A stretch of DNA of 5,396 nucleotides, taken from positions 1 through 5,396 of the forward strand of contig JAKOOI010000345.1 in NCBI GenBank assembly GCA_022701475.1, given 5' to 3'. The notes beneath the pieces were generated by a model. It was not told the origin of the DNA. It ran no database searches and worked only from the letters and a program-made list of their open reading frames with translations. This DNA comes from Weeksellaceae bacterium. Lineage in GTDB: Bacteria; Bacteroidota; Bacteroidia; Flavobacteriales; Weeksellaceae. Both the position numbers and the translations under genes were made by a program. Positions 5,304-5,396 of this stretch are shown piece by piece (the stretch's first letter is position 1; every line of letters begins with the position of its first letter).

Positions 5304-5396
5304 TTGAAGCCATTACGTTATTACCTTGCTGCCATCATGGCTTTTGCCATTTGGGGAACTTTCAGCCTTGTTTTGAAACCGCTGCACCCGTATGCA
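5304..5396 (+). CDS. EamA/RarD-like drug/metabolite transporter, 3'-truncated
   Basis: Only the first 31 codons are inside the window. Starting at TTG 5304 the protein reads MKPLRYYLAAIMAFAIWG, then TFSLVLKPLHPYA to the edge. A short basic N-terminus enters a transmembrane helix with the AxxxWG pattern, followed by an LKPL turn. This resembles the first helix of Bacteroidota EamA-family (RarD-type) inner-membrane transporters, which normally have ten helices and about 300 residues. The frame is closed upstream by TAA at 5274-5276. The only in-frame ATG (5337) lies inside the first helix and would remove the basic N-terminus, so TTG is preferred. There is no clear Shine-Dalgarno sequence. Substrate cannot be predicted from this fragment. 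Confidence 0.72.
   Translation, partial: MKPLRYYLAAIMAFAIWGTFSLVLKPLHPYA

Overview
The window looks like chromosomal DNA from a flavobacterium, most likely Chryseobacterium or a close relative in Bacteroidota. Three things point there. The proteins read as typical Flavobacteriia homologues. There is no Shine-Dalgarno sequence before the M13 peptidase ATG. A TAnnTTTG-type -7 box lies upstream of the last gene. The genus call is inferred from sequence style and remembered family members, not from a database search.

Layout, left to right. (1) Positions 2-2014 (+) hold the 3' part of a large membrane polysaccharide enzyme: a NodB-type deacetylase, a transmembrane segment, then a processive GT2 synthase with C-terminal membrane helices. 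The reading frame is open to the left window edge. In this family a GH18 domain normally precedes the deacetylase, so the gene probably starts well upstream. (2) An 83-bp gap contains a perfect ACGATA-CT-TATCGT palindrome and leads to (3) a complete secreted M13 zinc metallopeptidase (2098-4125, +). That gene is followed closely by (4) a strong rho-independent terminator with a GCAA loop (4145-4177). (5) Positions 4178-5257 form a gene-poor, repeat-rich spacer of about 1.1 kb. It holds REP-like hairpins, a GATCA pentanucleotide array between two copies of a 10-bp repeat, a possible decayed minus-strand coding remnant, a GC-rich structured element resembling the Flavo-1 RNA/repeat class, two copies of TTAACGTGA-N3-CGATG about 0.74 kb apart, and a long imperfect terminator-like hairpin. 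(6) A TAnnTTTG promoter box precedes the first 31 codons of an EamA/RarD-type inner-membrane transporter (5304 to the right edge), probably starting at TTG.

The three genes show no obvious shared pathway. The first makes and modifies an amino-sugar polymer across the inner membrane, the second degrades peptides outside the cytoplasm, and the third probably moves small metabolites. I see no convincing new multigene system. The least explained sequence is the spacer, where several structured or repeated elements are clustered. The Flavo-1-like element there has one arm that can pair in three mutually exclusive ways.
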